Assembly (NCBI GenBank): GCA_900208305.1 | Contig: OAPG01000003.1 | Coordinates: 1,612,001-1,676,000 of the forward strand | Length of the DNA stretch: 64,000 bases | Source: Melanopsichium pennsylvanicum | Taxonomy: Eukaryota; Basidiomycota; Ustilaginomycetes; Ustilaginales | Reading direction: 5' to 3' | In this document: positions 49,311-58,900 of the stretch, piece by piece | How positions within the stretch are numbered: position 1 is the first letter of the stretch | Layout of the letters: each line of letters begins with the position of its first letter | The notes under the pieces: generated by a model | Told to the model about the DNA's origin: nothing | What the model saw: the letters and a program-made list of their open reading frames with translations, nothing else | Database searches by the model: none | Translations under genes and position numbers: made by a program

Positions 49311-49326
49311 GTACAGTAAATTTAGG
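49311..49326 (+). promoter_or_regulatory. GTACAGTAAATTTAGG motif, candidate regulatory site
   Basis: GTACAGTAAATTTAG here is identical over 15 bases to 47925-47939, and its first 12 bases match 18723-18734. It lies 353 bases upstream of the acyl-CoA dehydrogenase ATG. No known factor is assigned. Confidence 0.35.
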
Positions 49327-49678
49327 ATCGCTCCTGCTGCTTACCCCGCATTCGCGTGAAACGGTCTCTTTTTCCTGGTTGGCTCGCTCAGCCTCTCTCT
49401 CTCTCTAAGTTCAGCAGCACAAAGACACCCGCCACCACTCCGTCGCCGTGCACCGCACTTCCCCCTCCTCCTGAATTCTCCAATCAGGGCCCCTTCATTG
49501 TCCGCCACTTCTAAACTCACCATCTCTATTCTCGACCACATCTTTCACCTTCCCTCTTCCTTCCACCCCCCATACCCACATTTAGGCAAACGATTCGTCT
49601 GTCGTACCTGGAGCCCAATTACAGAGGTTCTCACTCTCTCGATATCCTCTAGCCACCTCGCATACATTCACTATCACA

Positions 49679-51259
49679 ATGTCCGCACAGAAGCAGGGCT
49701 CTTCCGCCTCCGCTCGCAAGGAGTATACTCGCGAGGAGGTTGCCAAGCACAACAAGGCCGGCGATCTCTGGATCGTCATCGACGCCGAGGTCTACAATGT
49801 TTCCAAGTTTTCGGAGCTCCACCCCGGTGGCGAGAACGTCTTCCACGACGAAGAAGTCGCTGGCCAGGACGCCACCGAAACTTTCTTTGGTCTCCACCGT
49901 CGTGAAATTCTTGCCAAGCCTCAGTATCAGCGTCTCATCCTTGGTACTATCCAGGGTGAACAGTCCAAGCTCAAGCCCGACCCAGTCGGCTCTCCCTCGC
50001 GCGTTCCTTACGCCGAACCTACTTGGCTGTCCACCGCTTACCATTCGCCTTATTTCAACGACTCACACAGGCACCTACAGAGGGAGTGGCGCAAGTTTGT
50101 CGATGAGCACATTGTCGAGGTAGCTCAGAGGTGTGAGGACAACGGCAAGAGGCCCGATGTTGAGCTCGTCAAGCTGATGGGCGAAAATGGAATCAATGCC
50201 ATGCGCATGGGTCCCGGTAAGCACCTCCATGGCAGGAAGCTTTTTGCCGGTATCAAAGGCGAAGAGTTTGACTACTTCCACGAGTTGATTTTGACCCAGG
50301 AGTTGGTTCGAACCGGCGCACGTGGTTTCGGTGACGGTCTCAACGGTGGTATGGTCATCGGATTGCCTCCTGTGATGAACTTTGGTTCTGACGAGCTCAA
50401 GAAGGAGATTGTAGAGCCCGTGCTCGCTGGCGACAAGTTCATCTGCCTTGCCATCTCGGAGGCGTTCGCTGGTTCCGATGTTATGGGTCTGCGCACCACC
50501 GCCACTTTGAGCGAGGATGGCGAGCACTACATCGTCAACGGAACCAAAAAGTGGATCACCAACGGCACGTTTGCCGACTACTTCTCCACCGCCGTCAAGA
50601 CCGACCAGGGCTTTGCAATGATCTGCATCCCCCGTTCTTGTGGCAACATTGAGACCAAGCAAATCAAGACGTCGTACTCTACTACTGCTGGTACCGCCTA
50701 CGTCACGTTTGACAACACCAAGGTGCCGAAGAAGTACCTCATCGGTGAGGACGGTATGGGAGTCTACTACATCCTGTCCAACTTTAACCACGAGCGATGG
50801 GTCATGTGCTGCTCCACCATCCGCGCCGCTCGTGCGGTTTGCGAAGAGTGTATGCTCTGGATTCACCAGCGCAAGGTCTTTGGTAAGCCTCTCACCAGCC
50901 AGCCCGTCATCAGGCAGAAGTTGGCTCAGATGATCTCGCTCGTCGAAGCCGCACAGAACTGGTTGGAGAACATCACCTACCAGATGTGCAAGATGTCGTA
51001 CGCTCAGCAGTCCAAGTTCCTCGCAGGTCAGGTCGGCCTGCTCAAGAGCTGGAGCACCAGGGTCAGTCACGAGGTCGCCGATGGTGCGGTTCAGATCTTC
51101 GGTGGGCGAGGCTTGACTAAGACGGGGATGGGCAAGTTTGTCGAAATGTTCCACAGAACGTACAAGTTTGATGCAGTTTTAGGTGGTTCTGAAGAGGTGC
51201 TTGCTGATCTTGGTATCAGGCAGGCACTCAGAATGATGCCTGAAAATGCTCGTCTCTAA
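49679..51259 (+). CDS. Cytochrome b5-acyl-CoA dehydrogenase fusion, peroxisomal (PTS1 ARL)
   Basis: 526 residues from ATG 49679. Residues about 15-95 are a cytochrome b5 domain with the heme motif HPGG (H48) and the second axial His at H73. From about 125 follows an acyl-CoA dehydrogenase domain: QELVRTGARGFGDGLNGGMVIGLPP, CLAISEAFAGSDVMGLRTTA, NGTKKWITNGTFADYF, FGKPLTSQPVIRQKLAQM, VADGAVQIFGGRGLT. The protein ends in ARL, which fits the PTS1 consensus [SAC][KRH]L, so it probably works in peroxisomes. It should oxidise an acyl-CoA with FAD and pass electrons to the fused cytochrome b5. In the position of the usual catalytic Glu of the YEGT motif the sequence reads LGGS, so the base must come from elsewhere or the chemistry differs. 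No introns. Confidence 0.93.
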   Translation: MSAQKQGSSASARKEYTREEVAKHNKAGDLWIVIDAEVYNVSKFSELHPGGENVFHDEEVAGQDATETFFGLHRREILAKPQYQRLILGTIQGEQSKLKPDPVGSPSRVPYAEPTWLSTAYHSPYFNDSHRHLQREWRKFVDEHIVEVAQRCEDNGKRPDVELVKLMGENGINAMRMGPGKHLHGRKLFAGIKGEEFDYFHELILTQELVRTGARGFGDGLNGGMVIGLPPVMNFGSDELKKEIVEPVLAGDKFICLAISEAFAGSDVMGLRTTATLSEDGEHYIVNGTKKWITNGTFADYFSTAVKTDQGFAMICIPRSCGNIETKQIKTSYSTTAGTAYVTFDNTKVPKKYLIGEDGMGVYYILSNFNHERWVMCCSTIRAARAVCEECMLWIHQRKVFGKPLTSQPVIRQKLAQMISLVEAAQNWLENITYQMCKMSYAQQSKFLAGQVGLLKSWSTRVSHEVADGAVQIFGGRGLTKTGMGKFVEMFHRTYKFDAVLGGSEEVLADLGIRQALRMMPENARL

Positions 51260-51542
51260 GCAACAGTCTTTGAGCAAGGTTTGAAACATGATTTGTTTTG
51301 TAGTTGCTGCATGAATAACAAACAAATTTTCTTTGTTTCCTGGGCTCAATTCAGTTTTTTGAGTGTGTCTGTGGAAAGGCGCATTGTCTCGAGTGCGACA
51401 CGTGTGATGCTGATGTTCAGAGAGAAAAAAAAAAGGATCGACATTGCACGAGCAACATGATTGACAACGAGAGCGCGTACGATTACAATTGCAAAGGATC
51501 GGAGAGGCCTATAAAGTAAAGTATGCTGAACCATGATGCAGC

Positions 51543-53606
51543 TCAACGGCGAGACTTTGCCTTTTTCAGAGACTTTTGCATGAGCTTTTGATCCTCCGGA
51601 TTGTCCAATGTGACCATTACATCTTGAGCTTGTGCTACCTCAACAACTTGATCCTCATCGTCTTCGTTGACAATTGTAGTCGTCTTGTTATTATCCTCCT
51701 TCAGTTTGCTGTGAGCATTGTTGGAAGGAGGGTTTACCTTGAGCTTGCATAAGAAGAAGCCATCCAAGTTGTGCACGTGAGGAAAGATTCTCCTGGCATA
51801 CACCATCCTCTCGTCAAACTTGCTTCTGCCAAAACTCTTGAATCCATCCCTGCCGAACTTGATGCCCGTATCGACAATCTTGACATTGCTCCTCTTCCTG
51901 AGTGCGTACTGCACCACTTCTTCGTTCTCTTCGACCATAACGGAACATGTCGAATAGACAACATAGCCACCGCTGGAAGAACGAGGGTTGACAGAGTCGA
52001 TAGCACACAGCAGCAGCTGCTTTTGAAGGTGAGTGAGCAGTGCAAAGTCGCGCTCGGATTTGTTGACTTTGACTGACTGGTCCTTGTGGATGACACCGGT
52101 TCCGGAGCAAGGAGAGTCGAGCAAGACTCGATCGAACCCACCAATGACTTTTGGGAATTGCCTTCCATCGTAGTTGCAAACGACTACGTTCTTGCATCCG
52201 AGACGGTGAATGTTGGCTACGAGCGACTTGATACGATTCTTGTTGCTATCATTGGCAAAGACCGTGCCGGTGTTTTGCATGAGAGCAGAAAGGTATGTTG
52301 ATTTCCCACCGGGAGCACTGGCCATGTCCAGCACTCTCTCGTTGGGCTGGGGAGCCAGTGCGATGCATGGCAAGAAGGACGATGCTGCCTGAAGCATATA
52401 GTGTCCAGCCAAGTATTCCGGAGTGGCACCGATGGGGACAGACGACTCGAACACCTGTAAGCCAACCTTGCTCCACGCTCCTATAGGTTCTAGATTGACA
52501 CCACGGTTGATGAGAGCTTGAGCGAGATCACGGCGCCTTGTGCGCAGAGTGTTGGCACGGATGGTGACGGGTCGAGGTGTCTCGTTGGCTTCAAAAAATT
52601 CAATGGCTTCAGCGGGGGTGAACAGCTCGAAGAGCTTCTCGGCGAGGAAAGCATTGTAGCCGTAGTAGGTGCAAATGTCGGCAAGGAGCTGTTCGACGTA
52701 TTCGGATCGAGAGCGCCCATCAATGGAGAGCTTCTTAAAGTTGGAGAGGACGGTCACAACTTCCTGAATGCGCATGTGGACTAGTTGAAGGTCGGCTCCG
52801 CGCATCTTTTCTGCTTCGCGCTCTTCGAGCGTTGGAAGCATGAATTCGGCGCCTTCACCTGCCTCGGAATCGCCATCTTCGACATCCTCGTCGTCTTCGC
52901 TGTCAAATTCGATCTCGTCGCCCTGCTCGCCTTGAAGCTCGTCACCAGATCCAAGGTCGAATTCGCCAAGCTCCTGCTCGGATCCGCTCCCCCGATCTTG
53001 CTCATCGACCTCGCCTTCGAGATCTGATCCTTCACTAGCTTCCTCATCATCATCGGAATCGAGAGAAAGACCCTGGCTCTTGAGCAATTCTTCGAGTCGC
53101 TCTGCCTCTGCGAGCGCCTTCTTGCGTTGCCTGTCTGTCAGCTTTCCGTTCTTTGGCAAACCGAGTGCTGCCAATGGGTCTTGCTCTTCTTCGTTTTCCT
53201 CCTCTTCATTCCCTACTTCTTTGTCATCTTCTTCGTCATCTTCTTCGTCCTCTTCTTCGTCCTCTTCTTCGTCCTCTTCTTCGTCCTCTTCTTCGTCATC
53301 TTCCTCGAATTCCTCGTCATCAAAGTCTTGGTCATTCTCATCTTCATCCTCCTCCACCTGAACAGGTGCAGCTCGCTTGACCTTTCCATTTGCGGTTGGC
53401 TTGGAGCTCAAAGGCTTTGTGGATGCTGCGACACGAACCTTACCGTTAGTGACTCTTGATGGGGCTGCTTCCGCTGCTGTAGTGCTGGTCTTGACCTTCT
53501 TGGCAGGTGTTGTTGATTCTTGAGCCTTACGCTTGCCCTTGCTGAGTGGTTGGTCTTCTCGAAGAGGCTGAGGTGGAGCCTGCTTGTTCTTTGATCGACG
53601 ACCCAT
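51543..53606 (-). CDS. NOP2: 25S rRNA cytosine-C5 methyltransferase Nop2
   Basis: 687 residues. It is a nucleolar protein needed for 60S ribosome assembly that methylates a cytosine of 25S rRNA. The N-terminal 260 residues are basic, then very acidic (a run of Glu/Asp repeats at about 88-130, from a TTCTTCGTCCTC-type DNA repeat at about 53220-53320). The methyltransferase core shows LDMASAPGGKSTYLSAL (AdoMet site), LLDSPCSGTG (about 491-500) and YSTCSVMVEENEEVV (about 549-563). Both conserved Cys residues of the RNA m5C family are present (in PCSG and TCS). The FGRDGFKSFGRSKFDERMVYARRIFPHVHNLDGFFLCKL block is typical of Nop2. The C-terminus is Lys-rich. No introns. Confidence 0.96.
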   Translation of the reverse strand: MGRRSKNKQAPPQPLREDQPLSKGKRKAQESTTPAKKVKTSTTAAEAAPSRVTNGKVRVAASTKPLSSKPTANGKVKRAAPVQVEEDEDENDQDFDDEEFEEDDEEEDEEEDEEEDEEEDEEDDEEDDKEVGNEEEENEEEQDPLAALGLPKNGKLTDRQRKKALAEAERLEELLKSQGLSLDSDDDEEASEGSDLEGEVDEQDRGSGSEQELGEFDLGSGDELQGEQGDEIEFDSEDDEDVEDGDSEAGEGAEFMLPTLEEREAEKMRGADLQLVHMRIQEVVTVLSNFKKLSIDGRSRSEYVEQLLADICTYYGYNAFLAEKLFELFTPAEAIEFFEANETPRPVTIRANTLRTRRRDLAQALINRGVNLEPIGAWSKVGLQVFESSVPIGATPEYLAGHYMLQAASSFLPCIALAPQPNERVLDMASAPGGKSTYLSALMQNTGTVFANDSNKNRIKSLVANIHRLGCKNVVVCNYDGRQFPKVIGGFDRVLLDSPCSGTGVIHKDQSVKVNKSERDFALLTHLQKQLLLCAIDSVNPRSSSGGYVVYSTCSVMVEENEEVVQYALRKRSNVKIVDTGIKFGRDGFKSFGRSKFDERMVYARRIFPHVHNLDGFFLCKLKVNPPSNNAHSKLKEDNNKTTTIVNEDDEDQVVEVAQAQDVMVTLDNPEDQKLMQKSLKKAKSRR

Positions 53607-54199
53607 GCTTGTGTTTGTTGTTTTGTTTAGTGATGTTGGTGGTGAGCAGAAGGGTGAGCGTTACACCAGTGATGCTGAACAAGCCATGTCCCACTATTGC
53701 GGTGTTTGTCAACTCACAAGAAATCTGTCGCGAGCTCTCCAAAAAAAAACAAAAAAAAAAAAAAAGGAAGAAATGAAAAAGTAGAAAAAATTTGGGCTCG
53801 CTTGTGCATAAAACGCAAATGCTTGTCAGAGAAATGCTTCGTCTTTTTCAATATTGTTAAGTTGAACTGAAATAGCATCCGCTGCGTCGGCCAACACGCA
53901 AAAGATAGGAGCGTGATGATCGGGAAAAGCTGGGAAATAGAGCGGCCATGGTAGGATACAAAGTAAATATAAGTTAGCCGAAGATAAAAAAACAGCTGTG
54001 TGAGTGTCAGTTGAGCACAGACGTCATAAGAGTCACAAATCACGAATAGGCAAACCTTGCCCAACATCGTACGGTAAATCTACATACGGTAAATCTACAT
54101 TATAGTACATTGTCATTGATAATCATCCCATCACTGTCTTTCAGCTTTTAACCTCGCCATCACCATCCTCCAGCAGAACATCTGCAAATCCTCGTCATC
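53607..54199. promoter_or_regulatory. Divergent promoter between NOP2 and the Pcs60-type gene
   Basis: 593 bases without a gene. An A-tract (A9-C-A15) lies at 53741-53765. A perfect 15-bp tandem duplication, ACGGTAAATCTACAT, spans 54071-54100 about 100 bases upstream of the CoA ligase ATG, followed by TATAGTACATTG. Confidence 0.5.
54071..54100. repeat. Perfect 15-bp tandem duplication upstream of the CoA ligase gene
   Basis: ACGGTAAATCTACAT occurs twice in tandem without mismatch. Its GTAAAT core recalls the TACAGTAAAT words in other spacers. A duplicated factor-binding site is one reading. Confidence 0.8.
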
Positions 54200-55774
54200 A
54201 TGGCTAATCTTATGAGCGTCTTTTCCCCTCGCCAGGGGCTCGAAGCGACTTCACCTGCTATCATCCTCCCCACCTCTTCACCCAACCCTTTCACTTTCTC
54301 TTACTCACAGCTTCACTCTCTCGTGCTCGATCTCCAGTCTCAGCTCGCCAGTTTCAACCTTGTCCCAGGCACATCCGTCTCTTCTTCGCTTGGCAACGGA
54401 ATCGAGTTCACCCTTGCCTTCCTAGCTACAGGTGCACAGAGACTCATTGCTGCTCCTCTAAACCCAAACTATTCCCAGGGTGAGGTCGAGTTCTACCTGC
54501 AAGACACCAAGTCTCAATTGCTTCTGCTGCCAAAGGGAGCTATCGCAGCTGGTCATGTGGCCGTTGCAGCTGCCAACAAGGTTGTTGGGGTCGAGGTCGT
54601 TGAAATCGTCTTTGACCCTAGTAGCAACGGTAGCGTGTCCCTTGTCCGAGCTGACGGTAGCAAGGTAGCAAAGAACAACGAAATCCTGAAGCCTGAGGAT
54701 GAAGATGTGGCTCTCATCCTCCACACCTCGGGCACCACCGGTCGACCCAAAGGAGTTCCCCTCACCCACAAGAACCTCTACACCACCATGAGCAACATCA
54801 TCGGCACTTACAACCTCATCCCTAGCGACCGAACTTACCTGGTCATGCCGCTCTTCCACGTTCACGGACTGCTCTGTGGACTTCTTGCAACCCTTCTCTC
54901 CGGTGGAAGTGCCGTTATCCCTCCCAAGTTCTCAGCAACCGTATTCTGGAACGAGTTGTCGTCCAACGGATGCAACTGGTACACTGCCGTACCCACCATT
55001 CACCAAATGCTTCTCAACTCGCCAATTCCTAACCCCGTGCCCAAGCTTAGATTCATTCGTTCCTGCTCCTCGGCTTTGTCACCAAGCACCTTCCACCAAA
55101 TCGAAAAGACTTTTAACGCTCCCGTCTTGGAAGCATACGCCATGACCGAAGCGGCTCATCAGATGACAAGTAACCCTCTTCCCCCCGCCAAACGCAAGCC
55201 GGGTACAGTGGGAATCGGTCACGGTGTAGAGATCAAAATCCTCGATGATGCAGGTAACGAAGTTGCTCAAGGTACGATTGGAGAAGTGTGTGTTCGTGGA
55301 GCCAATGTTACCAAAGGTTATTTGAACAACCCTAAAGCTAACGAAGAGTCGTTCGTCAAAACGCAAGGGAATCAAGGATTCTTCCGAACCGGTGATCAGG
55401 GTAGGAAAGATGCCGATGGATATGTCGAGTTGGTTGGCAGAATCAAGGAATTGATCAACAGGTCGGGCGAAAAAATCTCGCCGCTCGAAGTGGATGCAGC
55501 TCTACTTGCGGTGGAAGGCGTCAAAGAGGCAGTGAGCTTTGCTATGCCAGACAAATTGTACGGCGAGAAGGTAGGTGCAGTGGTCATCTTGCACAAAGAA
55601 AAACAGAGCTTGAGTGAAAAGCAGATTCAATCCGCCATGCAGGGCAAGTTGACCAAATTTAAAATCCCGGAAAGGATCTGGATCACGGATGTCATCCCAA
55701 AGACAGCCACTGGAAAAATCCAGAGGAAAAATGTCGCCGCCACTTTCCTTAGAAAGGATGGTGCAAAGCTCTAA
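54200..55774 (+). CDS. PCS60: Pcs60/Fat2-type peroxisomal acyl-CoA synthetase (probable oxalyl-CoA synthetase)
   Basis: 524 residues of the AMP-forming acyl-CoA ligase superfamily. The ATP-binding P-loop is HTSGTTGRPKG (175-185). Other motifs are PLFHVHGLLCGLL, AYAMTEAAHQM, GFFRTGDQGR, RIKELINRSGEKISP and the C-terminal catalytic Lys in PKTATGKIQRK (K506). The size and the LFHVHG and YAMTEAAHQM motifs fit the yeast Pcs60 (Fat2) subgroup, which activates oxalate to oxalyl-CoA; plant AAE3 is a relative. It ends in AKL, a canonical PTS1, so it should be peroxisomal like Pcs60 (which ends in SKL). Oxalate specificity is inferred from the subgroup. Start MANLMSVFSPRQG is well supported. No introns; convergent with POL3 after 182 bases. 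Confidence 0.92.
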   Translation: MANLMSVFSPRQGLEATSPAIILPTSSPNPFTFSYSQLHSLVLDLQSQLASFNLVPGTSVSSSLGNGIEFTLAFLATGAQRLIAAPLNPNYSQGEVEFYLQDTKSQLLLLPKGAIAAGHVAVAAANKVVGVEVVEIVFDPSSNGSVSLVRADGSKVAKNNEILKPEDEDVALILHTSGTTGRPKGVPLTHKNLYTTMSNIIGTYNLIPSDRTYLVMPLFHVHGLLCGLLATLLSGGSAVIPPKFSATVFWNELSSNGCNWYTAVPTIHQMLLNSPIPNPVPKLRFIRSCSSALSPSTFHQIEKTFNAPVLEAYAMTEAAHQMTSNPLPPAKRKPGTVGIGHGVEIKILDDAGNEVAQGTIGEVCVRGANVTKGYLNNPKANEESFVKTQGNQGFFRTGDQGRKDADGYVELVGRIKELINRSGEKISPLEVDAALLAVEGVKEAVSFAMPDKLYGEKVGAVVILHKEKQSLSEKQIQSAMQGKLTKFKIPERIWITDVIPKTATGKIQRKNVAATFLRKDGAKL

Positions 55775-55956
55775 GTCTGGCCGCGACGTCGTTCAGACTT
55801 TTGGTGTCTATGCTCCATCCTTAGAGTCCAGTACATTGTATGAATTTTGTTTGCTTCCAGAATGCTGTTCAAAGACTGATGATTCTGCACTGATACTACA
55901 TGCTCAAGGTGTGGCCGTAACTTGCTTGATAACCTTATCCCCAAGAGCCGTTCCGA

Positions 55957-58900
55957 CTACCACGTCGTATCGAACCTCTGCACCACATGCACTGCATCCT
56001 CCACATCCTTCTGCGCCCTCTTCCTCTTGAAGAAAATGGGACAGTCCTTGTTGGTACACAGCACATCCTGCGCCAAACTACCCTGACACCTCTGACAGCA
56101 CGTCCACAACCTGGCGAATTCCACCTCCAATGCACTCGCCCTCGCCAACTTTTCGTGATACAGCTGCGCCACTTTTGGCCTACAATTTTTGCACACCGGG
56201 GTGTTTTGGTCCTTCAACGGCGTTCGGCAGCCCAAACACTGCACCGTCTTGACCGCAAACTTCATCAGCGCACCGACATTGGACGTGGCAACCTGCACGA
56301 CTCGAGTGTGTTCTCCATTCAGCATGGTGTTGGCTTTTGGGCCCATGATGGGTTCAAAGATGCGGAGAAGCGGTTTGGCCAGCTGATTCTCCAGATAGTA
56401 GCGCGTGTCGATGGGGATATTGTGGTCCAGAACGTAGATGGGGTCTTCGGAGCGTTCGTAGGCTGCTGCACCCTTGGCGGCCTTGACAATGACATAAGCG
56501 ACTCGGTCTCCGAGAGCGGGTGCCGATCCGGCATCACGTTTGCGCATGCGTTCAGCGAGCTCCACGTGCGCTTGCTTGGCTGCATAGTCAGATTTCGCCA
56601 GCGCCTTTGTGATGACGAGCTGAGACATATCCACCTTGTTCTGCAGCAGATCCGAGATGATGTTCTTGGCGTATTCTTCGGCGCCTTTGACATCGCGGTC
56701 AATGAGCATCTTTCGCAAGCATGTGTCGATGACCGTCTGCACCAGTCGGCAGTTGTCACGTCGCACCGTTTCGATGCCCTTGGTGTCCATCTTATCGTAC
56801 TTTTCCGGCCGAGTCCAGTACAGACCGGCGTAGCGCTTCTTGCTGATGAGCAAGTAGGGGAAGTAGACCTTTTCGAACTCGAGCTTGATGGGATCTACAA
56901 AGGTCTTCGAGACAAGCCCAGCCGCTTCCGCACCGAGTTCCATGGCCTTCGCCAGGTCAGGCACACCGAACTTGATCATGACCGAGTCTGTATCACCATA
57001 CACGATCTCTGCATCGTGTTCGTATCCGTTGGCGATAGTGTAGTGTTTCTCGACATAGGTCTTGGTCTGTTCGATCATCTGTCGACCGTAAGCGGTGGTG
57101 CTCATGGAGATCTCGAGACATGGCAGCTTGCCGATCGTGGCACCAGTGAAGCCGTACACCGAATTTGCACTTATCTTGAGTGCTAGCTGACGACCATCCA
57201 AAACAGCACGCTTGAATGGGTCGGTCTCCTTTTTGAGGTCGGCTTTGGCTCGCTTACGTGCTGCGAGCAGATTCTCGAGCACGGTGGGCAACAGACCTTT
57301 GCGGAGCTTCTTTGTGGCGAAACAGTTGTTGTTGGGGGTGATAACGTAGTCGTCATTCTCCTTGAGCTCGAGGCGGTCAATTGTTTTCTTGTCGAGCAAG
57401 GTCGTGTAGCAGAGGTTGTGCGCCATCATTACGGAGGGATACAGGGACGCGAAATCAAGGGTTGCAATCGGTCGATCGTAGTAGCCGGCTTTTGGCTCGA
57501 GGACAGTCGCACCTTCATACTGATCTTCGGTGCCTTCACCTTTGTAAGCGGGTACCAGGTAGTCGTCTTCGTTGGCTTTGCGGAAGAGCTGGGAGACGAC
57601 CTTGATCTGCTGACCACGCGAGAGAAGGTAGTTGAAAGGAACACCCGTCACTCTGGCCATTTCGATGTAGTTGATGAAGCACATGAGCTTGTCCATGAGG
57701 CGCTGAGGAAGGTAGGCATCTTTGAGACAGTAGACTGCCAGACGTCTTCGTGATTCTGGCCCAGCATTCTGAAGCTCGGTGATGAGCGAGTGGTGCACGT
57801 CCTCCTTCTGCTCACCAAGGAACTCGAACGATACTGAGTTGAGCGAGTAGGAACGAAGCTTGTAATCACGCTGCATGACTTGGAGCATGTCGAGTTGCAG
57901 ACGCCCTTGAAGCTCGGTGTTCTTCGAGTCACGGGTACCGTACGCTTTCGACGAGAAGTGTGTGTCCTTGGCTTCGGTGCGCGTGCCACGTTCTCTACCG
58001 AGGTAGGCAAACTTGGTCGACTTGAGCGCCTTAGCTCGATCGAGCAAGTAGGGAAAATCGAAGTTGGCAATGTTGTAGCCGATGACGACATCAGGGTCCA
58101 CCTCTTGTACGAACTTGGTCCAGGCCTCGAGCATGTCGATCTCTTTGTTGAAGGAGAGGACTTGACTGCCGACAATGTGCGAACACGTATTGAGGGTGAA
58201 GACGTTCTTGACAAAAGGTGTGGGCTCGCCCTGGCGAGTGACCATGTTTGCGATCTGGATGACGGGATCCACGGATGGCTCTGGAAAGACACCTTTGCGA
58301 CCAGCACACTCGATATCGAAACTGAGGATGCGAAGAGGTGCAATCTTGGACCACTCGTCGTCGGGATCGTGTGACAAGATGGCATCGCAGCTGCAGTCGA
58401 GCTCGATCTGGCAGAGTGAGACCTTTTGGCTTTCTGGGCGTAGCTTGTAGTTGGCAGCTTGAACACGAATCCAGTTCATACCGACGATCTTGAGGTCGAT
58501 CATGAAGCGAAGGGTATATGCAATGTTCTCGTAGGTGAGGCAGGCGTCACCTGGTGTGAAAAGGTCGCGAAAGCCGATCTCACCACGCTCAAAGGAGCCA
58601 CGAATCCTAGGCACACTGCGAAGGTCGGAGATGGTGAGTTTGATGAACGCGACATTCTCTTGGCCGGCATAGCCCATAAGGCTCTTTTTGGAAAAGATCT
58701 CGGACTTGTGAACGGTACGACCGCCAAAGAGGACGTTCAAATGGTTGGTAAAGTCATTGCATGTGTTTGCCGTAAAGCCGCGTGGTGCGTGAATGTAAAA
58801 GTAAGGGAGGAAGCCGTGGATGTGTGCGCAGACCGAATAACCCTCCACGGTGACACCATACATACGAATGGCAGGAGGCTGACCGACGGCTTGATGCTCT

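Larger units (their letters stand above)
44722..49678. other. 4.96-kb region without a convincing gene
   Basis: Much longer than any other spacer here (most are 0.15-2 kb). Open frames of up to about 290 codons exist but overlap each other on both strands, show no domain, no codon bias and no plausible splice structure. Contents: a 10-bp perfect inverted repeat at 45239-45272, a TTG/CTG microsatellite at about 45454-45500, a GGGAGCA minisatellite at 45793-45836, a T-rich tract at 46861-46942, TCCAA repeats at 48886-48905, and repeated TACAGTA/TACTGTA words. No tRNA box pair or 5S rRNA was recognised by eye. It may be a large promoter or noncoding RNA region, a gene remnant, or a species-specific effector locus too diverged to recognise. 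Confidence 0.55.

Noticed and set aside
53220..53320. TTCTTCGTCCTC repeats as a stand-alone microsatellite locus
   Set aside because: They encode the acidic Glu/Asp tract of Nop2 and are explained by the gene.
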